Positions 37,063 to 47,488 of a stretch of 64,000 nt of DNA are shown here, piece by piece. The stretch covers positions 1 to 64,000 of the forward strand of contig JAECUM010016766.1 in the NCBI GenBank assembly GCA_016617855.1, in the 5' to 3' direction. Within the stretch, counting starts at the first letter, position 1. Each line of letters begins with the position of its first letter. The stretch comes from Megalonaias nervosa. Lineage: Eukaryota > Mollusca > Bivalvia > Unionida > Unionidae. The position numbers and the translations under genes were made by a program. Under the pieces are notes generated by a model, which did no database searches, was not told the origin of the DNA, and was given only the letters and a program-made list of their open reading frames with translations.

Positions 37063-39119
37063 TTGGGTCGACCACAAAACATAAATATCGGGGTCAGTGT
37101 CTTACATTGTAGTACTAATCTTGTGCCATTGTGTGCCAGTTGAAGTTGTTGCATTACACTTGTATGCCGCTTTTCAGATATTATGCTTCAGTACAACACT
37201 CTGAAGAAAACAAGGTATTTGTTTTTTAATAAAACTGTCTGAAGTTGATGCACAAGACCTGAACATCATTTATTTGTAATTTAAGTCCCCACTTTAACTT
37301 TACAAGGTAGATAAAAATAATTCCAGCTTGTTACATAACACATGCAAACCACTTTTATGAATTTATTGCTTGGATTCATGTTTGGAAGGTAAAAGTGCTT
37401 TGAGGGCCTGGAATTTCACCCACTAGTTTCAATATGCATGTATCTTGTTAAAGGAAATATTCCAATGTGTTGCAGGACAGAGGAAGCCACTTTTTTAGAC
37501 TTTAGGTTTCACTACAAAGTTTTGATGGTGAATGATAGCAAATCACATAATATCACAAAGAAGACTGTTCACATTTTTAGTTGACACATCACATTTTGGA
37601 ATGTATGCTTTACTGCAACATTTTCAAGGTAACTAATGATAGGAGACCTAATGCCCAGGGAGGTATATCTCATGTTGATGATGAGTAATCGAAGTTGTTA
37701 TAAAAGATACACACAGGCTAGTGTTATAACCAGGCCCAGTGCGTGATGTTTTTCTTGTGTGTGCGATGAATGTTTGGCACCTTTCCAAACCTTTGTTTGA
37801 CGCCTTTCATAAGGGTTGGCACATATTATTTGGTGGTGATGCCTGTGTGCATCATCACATCGCACACACACAACCAGCCGAGTCTGGTTGTAATATAGGC
37901 TTTCCAAGAAATTTCTGACAATTAAAAAGTAAATTGACTTAGTATCATGCTTTGGGATGCTTTATTTATCCCAAGTTGTTGCTTGATGGATGAAAGTGTC
38001 TTTTCTTAAATTTATGATTATCGGTAAAGTAATATAGGCAAAAAGTGTAAGCCACCATGTATTATATTCTTGGGTGCTATAGTTTATGATGATGAAACTA
38101 TTAGATGGAGATGTGTGATGCATGAGGAACACTTTGGAGAAAGTTATAAGGACAGAGAAAGTTATAAGGACAAAAAATTGTTAAGACATGGTATCATATG
38201 TAGGATAAATACTATTTCCTGTTTGAACTTTGAGATAACATACCCGCTGTAAAACTGCATGTCACATGAAAAATGTGTATTTGTTGTGCCAATGCTCCTA
38301 GTATTTCTTTGTTAAGAAACAAAAACGATTTTAAGAAATCTTAGAAAAATTAAAAAATAATCATACAGAGCTAGATTTTTTCACCACCACTGTATGTGTC
38401 CCTAACATGTAGTCTGTTTTTACATCATTAAGAGTCCATGTAAAACCATCCTCAGGGGCAGTTTATACAGTAGATCATCATGGAAGTAATTAAAAGTTAA
38501 GATGGTCACCTAGGATCAGCCCATGTATTGAGAGCTGCAAAGACGGCATCCAATTAAGAAAATATGCCACTTTCCAGTGAATTGTAAAGAAAAAATCCTT
38601 GTCTATTTCTTATTCCTTAACTTCTGTCTGGTTGGTTTTGTGTGAGTGTTTGCACATGTGTATTGTGATGGTATGAGACAATGCTAAATCTACAATTTTT
38701 GTTTGAAAGAATTGAATAATTCAAAGAAAACATATTATTTTCTTTTAGATCCTGCTTAAATTAACATTACTATTTTATAATTGTAAATGAAAAGATATCC
38801 TACTCTCAATTGGACGACATGACGTTTTGGGTTTGTGTGCACATATACCCTTGGGACCTCAAAAGCCAACTTCTTAAGTCTTCAAAAAACCCAGAACTGA
38901 CTGGAAGTATGAAAGGTATGGATTAAGTTCCTCATTCATTGTAGGTTTCCCTTAGTTTTGATGTGCCATTAATATACTGCTGTTGCAAATTCTCACACAG
39001 CATAAAAAGAATGGAGTCAACACTCTAACACTGACAAAACAGAAAGGCAACAGTCTCAGTTTAAAAGAATGTTATACATAAACAGTAAGCTGTAACAAAT
39101 TTTATCCAATGACAATTTG
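37063..39119. other. No gene recognised
   Basis: AT-rich sequence. A small 18-bp tandem, gaaagttataaggacaga, occurs twice near 38,138. No supported coding region. Confidence 0.45.
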
Positions 39120-40320
39120 TTCTAGTTTATATAGAGTGTTTTGGATAGAAATATAATGTGGTTGTTGGATAGTAATCAAAAGTGAGTGTTGCATAGTACT
39201 CAAAAGGTAATTGCTGGATAGCATGTGTGATTTCATCATCTTTTTCATTATATTCTTTCGTCTGATAGGTGTGGGGTTTTGGACACAGGGCATTTCAGAC
39301 AGTAAGAAAAACTAGGTGTTGGATAATCTATAAAAGATTAGGTGTTGTATTGTACTCAAAAAGTGGATGTCGGACAATCGAGTGTGTGTTGAATAAAAAA
39401 CATCAAAGGGTGCTGGAAGGTGCTCAAAAAGTGGATGTTGGATACTATGTGTGATTTCATCAACTTCTATCACATCATACTACCCCTATTCGTCTGTTTG
39501 TAGTAAAAAGCAGTTGCTTAATAGTACTGGTGGTGTGTTGGATAGTAATCAAAAAGGGGTTGCTGGATATTACTCAAACGGTGAGCTTTGGATATTGTTT
39601 TTGTGATTTCATCACCTACAATTGAATTTTTCGACTGATATTAGGTGTGGGGCGTTTAGACTACACACGACGCGTTTTACATAGTGTGTATGGGGTGCTG
39701 GATAGTAACCACAAATATGAATGTTGGATAGTAATCAAAAAGTGGCTGTTGGACAGAACTAAAAGGGTAGGGGTTGATTAGAGTATGATAAAGTGGGTGT
39801 TGGTTAGCACACAAAAAGTGGGTGTTGCATAGTAGGGTGTATGTTGGATGGTAACCAAAAATGGATGTTGTATAGTACTTAAAATATTGAGTAATGGATA
39901 GTATGTTTATGCGTTCTCTTCGTCTTTTCAATCATGTCATTTTCGTTTGAAAGTAAGTATGGGATTTTTAGGAACTATAAAAACCGTTTTGGATATTGTG
40001 TATGGTGTGTTTGATGGAAGATATCTAAATAATTGAATAGTAGATAAGTAAGTAGAGGATAGTATATAAATATGTAATTGGATAGCAGATAACAATACCC
40101 ATGTTGAATTCTCATATATTCCCATCAACTTTCCCATGATAAATTCTCGAGGACCAACATGAATCTTCGAACCTTAGACGCAAAATACTTTCGTGTCGTT
40201 TTTCCCCATGATAAATTACCGAGACCTCTATACGTGCTGGATTGCAATCAGAAAGTGGTTGCTGCATATCGTACAAGGTGTGTAGTGGATGTGCTTGGAT
40301 AGTAACCAAAATGAGTGCTA
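39120..40320 (+). repeat. Degenerate minisatellite with higher-order structure
   Basis: Units of about 25-30 bp vary around 'gtgggtgttggatagtaatc' plus 'aaaaa'. They recur throughout, mixed with a longer module containing 'tgtgatttcatca' and a 'cgtctgata..ggtgtggggttttgga' type segment at about 39,225, 39,450, 39,605 and 39,900. Long frames on both strands here result from the repeat and not from genes. Confidence 0.75.
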
Positions 40321-40329
40321 GATGATTCA

Positions 40330-41384
40330 GATGAGATGACAGATTCTCTATACAGAATGGTCTCTACATCCGTCTGTCTTTCATCCGGTATGCCAGTTAT
40401 GGTGGCTTCCGATGATCATTTTGCAACCAGATACACTCATAAGCTGACCACCTTCGTTTCACAGGTACCAGATCCCAAGGCTTCGTCCGTCGACTCCATT
40501 TCTCTCAATTCGGAGGATTTGTGGGCCTTTGCTTACACCCCAACATTTTTAGTTCCAAAGGTCATGCAGATAATGGGTTTCAGAAGTGCAAAATGAGTCT
40601 GTGTACCCCTCCTTGCTGGGATAAGTACTGGATCAACGATCTGCTCGATGTAGCGATCGATATACTCAGAAAGATCCTGGAGAGGCCGATTCTTCTCAAA
40701 CAGCCTTGGAGCCTAGTGTTCCATTCTTGCCCGGTACACCTCCTTCACGTTTGGCTCTGGTCAGGATAGCCTTGCAGCAAAAACAATTCTGCCCTTCAGC
40801 CGTGGAATTTATTGCAAGAGCTAGAAGCCCTTCACTTTAAAGGCCTGCGAAGGGACGTGACGCGTTTTCATGGACTGGTGCAAAATCAAAAATGTCCCTT
40901 TGACTGCCTCTGACCCATAAGTAGCTGACCGTTTTCTTTTGATCTTCGAGAAGAAAAAGTTAGCTACGTTTGCAATTAAGGGCTACCGTTCTGTGATATC
41001 GAAGGCATTCTGTCATCATGGCAGGGAGGATCTTGGCCATAACAAAGGCTCTCTGATTTGTTGCTCAACTGTGACTTACATAGGCCTAAGTAATTAATTT
41101 TGTTTCCCAAGAGGAATATTTGCTGAGGTCCGATTTGGTTGAATTCAAACAAGTTCGAGCCTCTAGCCCGGACCTCGTTGAAGCTCCTTTCACGCAAAAC
41201 ATGTATTCTGATAGCGTTAGCCTCAGAATGCAGATTCAGTGAATTACATGCATTTTCGGTTTGACTCCGCCTACCTTCATGCTACATGTCTGCGGCATGA
41301 TGCCCCAGTGCTAGACATCACTGTAAACTGTCACACTGCAGACATCGTAGCGAAAAATTGTTAAAGCTACATTAAAAATCTAAA

Positions 41385-41444
<60 letters not shown>

Positions 41445-42100
41445 TCAGTTTCTATTAGATGGCTTGCCGGTCCTTATGACACAACCTGGTTTCGTCGCCA
41501 AGAACGGGTTAACGTCCGTGGTCAGTCAAAAAGTTTTCACCCATCGCATCTTCTGCATGACGTATCCCAAGAGGAGTCGTTACGTGCACTCAGATTTATC
41601 TGAAGCGAACCGAGTTACTTCGTGGGGCTCCAAGATGCCCCTTTTCCCAGTTAAACGTAGGAAAGGGGACATAACCACTCGAGCCGTCTCATCATGATTG
41701 AAGTGTGTTATTCGCAAGCGTACTCTGACTTATCACCAGAACAGAGTAGTCTAATGAAGATCTCTGCTCACGACATAAGAGCAATCTCTACAACCCTTGC
41801 CTTTCATCGTAATGTTTCTATCGAGACAGTTAGTTGGAATGCAGAGTCAACCTTCTCCAGCTTTTATCTTCGAGACTTGGCTCCACAAAGATATGCTCTG
41901 AATCTGGTAGGTCCATTTTTTTTCAGTCGCAAAAGAGGATATCAGACCCAGTCGACATCGGCGCAATCTCCGGACGAACAACCTGCGCAGTTGTCGCTGC
42001 ATTCTCCCGAACCTTGTATGTGATAAGAAGATCTCATTATTTATTCTTTCCAGACGTAATCCACGTTGCCTCCGTTTGTGCTGCTTGCAATTAGGAACCC
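40330..42100 (+). pseudogene. DIRS-like retrotransposon: RNase H and tyrosine recombinase remnants
   Basis: 40,330-40,770 reads as the DIRS RNase H region in two frames: HFATRYTHKLTTFVSQVPDP, then LWAFAYTPTFLVPKVMQIM, then LLDVAIDILRKILERPILLK. 40,850-41,264 gives the N-terminal part of the tyrosine recombinase in several frames (ICRGPIWLNSNKFEPL, then ALASECRFSELHAFS). After an inserted SINE it resumes at about 41,450 (LMTQPGFVAKNGLTSVVS). It ends with the catalytic block AHDIRAISTTLAFHRNVSIE and STFSSFYLRDLAPQR, which keeps the H-x-x-R and the likely nucleophile Tyr. Frameshifts and stops make it inactive. The reverse transcriptase domain is not seen. Confidence 0.8.
41272..41442 (+). mobile_element. 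SINE family A fragment with (CA)n tail, inserted in the DIRS recombinase
   Basis: The body fragment 'catgctacatgtctgcggca' to 'tcacactgcagacatcgtag' is followed by 'attaaaaatctaaat' and a (CA)n run at 41,386-41,442. It separates two parts of one recombinase reading (SELHAFS before, LPVLMTQPGF after). The flanks ttcggttt (about 41,257) and ttcagttt (about 41,446) may be a diverged target duplication. Confidence 0.75.
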
Positions 42101-42234
42101 AGGTTAACCTTCATACGGGGAATCCAATATTCTGATCGTAGAGGTTACCTATGGTATATGATGGATGCACAAAATTCTCTCCACCTATTACCTATTATCC
42201 TAATGTTAATTTGATCGGAAAACGTAGTCGATGC

Positions 42235-42557
42235 AGAAAGCGAATTTGTAAATTATATTTCTCCTAGAATACTTACCTTATTACATTAGTTTAATGCCAT
42301 CCCAAGCTCCCCGCAATGCAAGCATCCTTTACACGATGTTCCGCTCAGCTTTAAACCTGCACCACCTGTAGGCTGCAATGGGAGGTAATGGGCAAGAGTT
42401 ATTGCCTTTTGTGCATATTTTAAAGTCAGACAGACGAATATTCTGTTTTTAGGGAGGGCTGCTTTCGAGAGGTAGTAGGGATTATATTCCGACCGATAAT
42501 GTGATCGGGTAAGTATTCTATGGGAAAATAATTTATGCAAAAAATTGCTTTCTACTT
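42235..42557. repeat. Inverted repeat arms at the DIRS 3' side
   Basis: About 57 bp at 42,235-42,291 (inverse reading 'ggtaagtattctaggagaaa') matches 42,498-42,557 ('ggtaagtattctatgggaaa') in inverted orientation, including 'gctttct' at the outer ends. DIRS elements are known for inverted terminal repeats and internal complementary regions, so this may be part of the element terminus. Confidence 0.55.
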
Positions 42558-43147
42558 AATCCTGTGCACCAATATTAACTCCCCTTATGCCCCTGTCTAC
42601 TTTAAATTCTAGGGCAGTCTAAAAAGTAGAAAATCCTATGTTAAATACCCCTTATGACCCAGACTGCATTCTAATTTTAAATTTCTCTTATTCCCCAGTT
42701 TGGAATTCCCATGTCAACATACGGGCTGCTAATTGTGATTATGCCATCGACTACCCTAAATTTATGGGGCAGTCGGGAACATAGAAGAAAAAAAAATCGT
42801 ACCTTAATCCCCTTAATGCTCCCAAGTGATGTTTCCACGCAAACCTGTGGCGTACTATTAATGCCCACCCTCACCCCCCGCAAATTCGATGTAACAGCGG
42901 TGTTCACTAATCAATGAATCATTTTATTTTCTTTCTTATGCATCGAAACGATAAAACTCTTTTTAACTAGTGTTCTAGAGCTCTTATATTGTACCTACAC
43001 AAGCACCTAAACATACAAAATCGCAAACGAAATCCCGGTCTGATAGAGATTTCAACTTTTCTTTGCATGTTTGTTTTGAATATGGTCTGCTATAAGCCGC
43101 AGAAACAGACATCGCTATGTGAATTGATCTGCGAACCGATTAAAAAC

Positions 43148-43149
<2 letters not shown>

Positions 43150-43230
<81 letters not shown>
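43150..43230. repeat. (TA)n microsatellite
   Basis: About 40 uninterrupted TA units. Confidence 0.97.
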
Positions 43231-43234
<4 letters not shown>

Positions 43235-43299
43235 TGTTATGTGTATTTAATTTAATTGTTTATCTGTTAATTTTAATTTTTCTTTTTTCATTACATGTT

Positions 43300-44170
43300 A
43301 TTGTATTGTAACATTGTTTTCTGGACTTGACCTTGTCCAATATTGAGTTCATTTTTGCCTGACCTGATTGACTTTTTATTTTTTTTTTTAAATTTCATTT
43401 ATGTAAACAACTAATAATAGCTTCATTATTGTCTATTTGTAGGAGCTCATTAACAGAATTATTATTCAATAAACAAGAAGGCGTAAATATGTTGATTAGG
43501 ATCAGGGTTTTGGAAATTCCCAAGTGAATTTTATAGGTTATTGTGTTGTCAGTAAACAAAGCTAATTAGATCATTCTAGAAGGTTATTTTCTATTAGGTA
43601 ATGGTTGTTTGTAGAAACTATTATTTGTGACCTGAGGTCAGAAAGAGAACTATACTATCTTGTGACTGTGAGGATTTTACCAGTCATACTTTAAGATTTA
43701 GCACTTTAAGGTTTCTTATTTTGTGCCAAGTTTGGCTGAATTTTATTTTCTTAAAATTATTGAATTCAAGTGATTATTTTCTCCGGAAATACAAAAGTGC
43801 TCTGACAAAATTCTTGGATAAAGACATTCATTGAAATTTATACTAAATTCAATCCTGGGATAATAGTTCTGTGATTCAACAAGAGACTGTTGACACATCA
43901 GTACTTCGTAGGCTATAACACACATCATCGCCTTCAATTCTGGATCTCTTCGGGACTTGAATTGAGTTTTATTCAGGACCTTTTATTACTAGGACTTGTA
44001 TCTGTAATTCTGGGATTATTTTTGGATTTAATTCGCAGTTCCGTAAGTTCTTTTTTCTCATTGTTCACTTTGTATTTTAGGGAAATAAATTATTTGTCAA
44101 ATTTTACAAAGCTTGTTGTCTTCACTCTTTTCTGTTACTTATTTTAAGAGCATAAACTCAAAACACAAAA
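43300..44170 (+). mobile_element. Presumed 5' LTR of a gypsy-type retrotransposon
   Basis: The sequence before 'ttgtgggctcgtccttggga' (about 44,171-44,190) has no gene. That motif has the form of the primer-binding-site region just after the 5' LTR in many metazoan gypsy elements ('gggctcgtcc'). A gag start follows about 150 bp later. The LTR left edge is a guess, and no second LTR was found in the window to define it. Confidence 0.5.
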
Positions 44171-44325
44171 TTGTGGGCTCGTCCTTGGGATACGAATTTT
44201 GGCGAAAATATGTCTGAAAACTTTGTTTTAGAAAATTTAAATTCCCGAAGTTTCGGATTTTTTTTAAATCCCAATTATTATTTCACATTTTAGAAATCTT
44301 TAGTGAACTCGGCTAGCTTTTTACA

Positions 44326-44543
44326 ATGTCATCTAAAGGGGAGATCTCTATTTCAAATCCTACTCAGGAGCAATTAGACAGTTTGAAAATGACGAATTGC
44401 TTCAGCTTGCCAGAAAATATGATCTTTCTGAGGCAAAAGCTTCTTTGACGAAGCAGGAAATAAAAAATATTTTAGTCCAATATTTGGTGGAAAAGAATGT
44501 TTTGGATAAAAGTGCTTTGGTTTTGAGTAGTAAGTTTGTATGA
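44326..44543 (+). pseudogene. Gypsy-type gag, N-terminal fragment with SAP-like module
   Basis: The ATG at 44,326 opens MSSKGEISISNPTQEQL. After a one-base shift near 44,385 the frame continues as ELLQLARKYDLSEAKASLTK, then IKNILVQYLVEKNVLDKSAL, and reaches a TGA at 44,541. The helix-turn-helix 'ELLQLA.KYDL...K.EIKNILVQYLV' pattern is the SAP-like N-terminus common in molluscan gypsy gag proteins. About 35 bp downstream, recognisable Polinton coding sequence begins in the opposite orientation, so the rest of gag is missing from this side. Confidence 0.65.
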
Positions 44544-44577
44544 GACTCTAACATAAAAGTTGTCTATAAAGTGTGCA

Positions 44578-44793
44578 TCAACAAGTATTGGTTACTTGAC
44601 CGATTTTTGTTGTGTTGCTGGTCGCATTCGCATAAAGATCAAGTCGAACGATAGTTTTTGATTTCTTGTCGTCATTGTAGTATTTGAGCTGACATTCAGT
44701 CAACGATAATTTATTTGGGCCTTGCAACGCCGCTGAATTCTGAATTATTTTTGTCCCAGGTGTCAGAGTAACATTCACGTGATGATATGACAT
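44578..44793 (-). pseudogene. pX-like minor capsid protein, truncated copy
   Basis: An N-terminal frame of about 70 codons starts MSYHHVNVTLTPG and shares GPNKLSLTE and 'RLDLYANA' with the fuller copy at 52,037 (MSYHHVSVNLTPG, then GPNKLSLTERQ). Compared with that copy, about 10 residues are missing after LTPG, and homology stops before the hydrophobic segment. Beyond 44,600 toward lower coordinates the sequence is unrelated. Last gene of the minus-strand cassette, truncated at the Polinton/gypsy boundary. The related right-hand copy supports it as a real gene remnant. Confidence 0.7.
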
Positions 44794-44822
44794 TATAACA
44801 TCAAGAATGATCTAATTAACAT

Positions 44823-46221
44823 TTACATCTTTTCAACGGGTGCATTAATGACTCTCATTCGTCCACCAACACCTTCAAGCAACATTGTTTTGTCTGACAG
44901 AATGACAGCGATTGCTCTGTAACCACCAGTTGGAGCAGGACCAACAATAGCTCGCACATGTAAGTCAACAACTGTCTGAATTAATCCAGATGTTCCAACG
45001 AGAAATTATAAATCGGATAGAACGTGGAGAAATTCTGCTGAGATATCTGCAGGCCGGAATCGACATTCTGATCACGCCCCATAACTCTCATCAAACTAGT
45101 ATACGCCCGTGCAACATTGTTTTGATCAAAATTAGTATTATGTCTTCGGATAGTTCTTGATGTCCATTTATCCTCAGCGAAATCATAGACACCACTAATA
45201 TGTCAAACACTATTGGGTTTACTGTCTTATCGTTATACCTGGTGTTTAGCTGAAATTATACGAATATGTATCGTGGTGCTGAAATTCCCTGCTGTGATGC
45301 GATCTGCCATGAAAATGTTCCAGCTGTGCCTGGAGTTGTGTCTGTGTCAATTGTCAGCCACGACAACGTTGAATTGCCGCTGTTACTTATAAAAAATAAC
45401 AATCATTGTTCTTCTGTCAACGACGGAGTCAACGTTGGTACCCATAATGCTAGTTGTGTTAGTGTTACTTTAGCAGCACCACTCCCACCAATCCCAGCAC
45501 GCCAGATAGCATCATTGTCTGTGTCCCTTCGAACCAGCACAACCTTATGTTTGGCTCCGAAGATAACTTTCCTAACATGTCTGCAGAATCCGAAGATATG
45601 TGACAGTGGTATCACACATGAAAATCAACTATCAGCGTTAACCTGAGATCGCCGTGCTCCAAATCCCAGGTCGAATTCTGGATTAACACTGTGGTGTCGC
45701 AAAAGCAGCGGCTGGTCAAGGTATCATTCCAGCTGGTTGTGGATTAACGGTGCTGACCAGCTCTAGTTGTACCATGAGATGCTGCCTATCGTCAGGGTGG
45801 TCAGTAATGTCCTTCGCGAACATCATGGATGGACCGGCGGACCATGAATAGTCATCAGAGTATCTTGCAAGACTGATAATTGTCGTAGCAACATCAACGT
45901 TATCGAGGTATGCTTCGATTTCTCTACCATCAGTTATATATCTGGCACTGTTAAACAACGCCATAATATCAATGTTAACGAATCCATATCGTTCAATTGC
46001 TGCATATGCGATATTATCATTTTCACAAGTTTACCATGAACTTCAATAAATGCCTCGGCGTGCAAGAAATACTTTGATGTATCTTGGACTTGTAAATCGA
46101 TTCTTCCACCTTGGTCTGGTTCTGGTGCTTCACAAGACTAATATTGATGATCACGCACAGACTCGTCTTTTAGTACTGGTACATCCAAGTCAAATGCTGG
46201 ATCAGATAAACGTTTGAACAT
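44823..46221 (-). pseudogene. Major capsid protein (double jelly-roll), decayed left copy
   Basis: The start is the ATG at 46,221 (MFKRLSDPAF, then PVLKDESVRDHQY and a stop). Readable blocks are FLHAEAFIEVHGKL, ALFNSARYITDGREIEAY (45,964 on), GPSMMFAKDITDHP, LSHIFGFCRHVRKVIFGAKH (45,615 on) and the C-terminal RVINAPVEK before a TAA at 44,823. All align in order with the plus-strand copy at 50,714-52,013, at roughly 60-70% identity by eye. The capsid protein would form the hexon-like shell of the virion. Multiple stops and frameshifts make it a pseudogene. The plus-strand frame at 45,266-45,646 is only its antisense shadow. Confidence 0.8.
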
Positions 46222-46327
46222 TTTTATTATATTCGCTGCTGTCTAAAACGACGTTCCAACATTCATGAATAAGTGGGTGATCAGCGATGACGACGGACCA
46301 GACCACTACCCTCGGTTAGGTTTGCGG

Positions 46328-46778
46328 TTATAGTTTTTGGATCTCGTCTGCGGCTTCTTTTGTCAGAAATGGAACGCCAGCTAATTCTTTCAACACTCAT
46401 TTGCAGCTTGATTTTTTATTTTGCTGACACTTCGTGGCCTGACTTCGGCGCTGAGCAGTTTTATTGGAATGCTTGCATTGGAATGCTTCATATTCTGTTG
46501 TGGCTTTCGTCGTACTAATCTTGCAAGTTTGTCTTTGACCGCCCATAATGCTTTACCTGCAACATCACCAATAGTGCCAATGCACTTATCAAGAAATAAC
46601 TTTCGATGGCTTTCATACCTGATTGTTTTTCAATCGGGATAGCTTTTGGGGCCATCCTTCTAAATAAACCCTGAATAACATCGCCGAGTCCATCTCCGTA
46701 GATCATTTTATCAACCGGTAATCGTGAATTTATCATCCTGGCGTTTTCAAGTCTGCGTTGGGCATTGTGTATAAGCAT
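46328..46778 (-). pseudogene. Small Gly-rich hydrophobic virion-type protein, left copy
   Basis: The ATG at 46,778 gives MLIHNAQRRLENARMINSRL, then KMIYGDGLGDVIQGLFRRMA, matching the right copy (MIIHNAQRGPTMIRVINSRL, then FHGDGLGDVVQGLF). The frame breaks near residue 60, but the C-terminus GVPFLTKEAADEIQKL is readable up to a TAA at 46,328. The G-D-G-L-G-D plus amphipathic segment suggests a membrane-interacting minor virion protein. That role is inference. Confidence 0.6.
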
Positions 46779-46798
46779 GTTATTTTGTTATCGCCGAT

Positions 46799-47488
46799 CT
46801 AATAGATCACCCACTGTAGTAATCTTCCGTCATCTTCCGTCATTTCATCGATCAGCTCCCGATAGACGCCACTGTCCATGACGCCACCGGTAAATAAACG
46901 CTGACAAATATCAACTGCTTCATTAAAGCTTTCGTGGGAATTGTTGCCGGCTCGTCTTCCACCAATTAGAATTTCTAGTCGATCAACATCAGCGAGTATG
47001 TTATTTGGACAAAGTTTATCCTGAATCACCGGCGATTCAGAGATAACATTACCACCTTGTTTCCTATGACGTCGATTGGAAGTTACAAGGCCACTTCAGG
47101 CTGCTCATTCAGGTGGTTCTGGTTCATGAGAGCGCTACTGGAGTGCCTCTGATGAAGCTTTTCTCTTTTCCTTCGGTGTTTTAGACAGTTGTTTTTTTTT
47201 TTTTTTTTTTTTTTCTTTAGGTGGTGACTGAACTGATGATAGCAATATCAGCAGGTAATGTCTCAAGAGTTCTTATGCTGCCTCAGAAGCTGTAACATTT
47301 TGTTTGGTTGGTTCTACAATTGGTTTAAATAACTGTTGTGTACATTTTGTAAATTCCACATGAGCTTACTGGCGTTGTTGCAACTGTTGTTTCACAGAAT
47401 CACGAACTGGAAGATACTTAATTGTGTCACGTCGTTGTTGAGATAATTTTGCCGTAGGAGATTCCATAGTAACAGCAGAATCACTCAT
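46799..47488 (-). pseudogene. Conserved Polinton-cassette coiled-coil protein, left copy
   Basis: It starts MSDSAVTMESPTAKLSQQRR with IKYLPVRDSVKQQLQQRQ close behind, and ends in an open C-terminal part (47,029-46,799) holding NNILADVDRLEILIGGRRAG and RLFTGGVMDSGVYRELIDEM. The same two blocks occur in the right copy at 49,288-50,237. Several stops and a long poly-T (poly-K in sense) lie between. Function unknown. Its place at the head of the virion cassette in both copies suggests a structural or assembly role. Confidence 0.65.

Noticed and set aside
39120..40320. CRISPR-like array
   Set aside because: Units and spacers both vary and degrade. The context is a eukaryotic minisatellite.
45266..45646. 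126-codon plus-strand frame
   Set aside because: It is the exact antisense of the left major-capsid pseudogene, whose minus-strand reading matches the right copy. The plus frame has no homologue.
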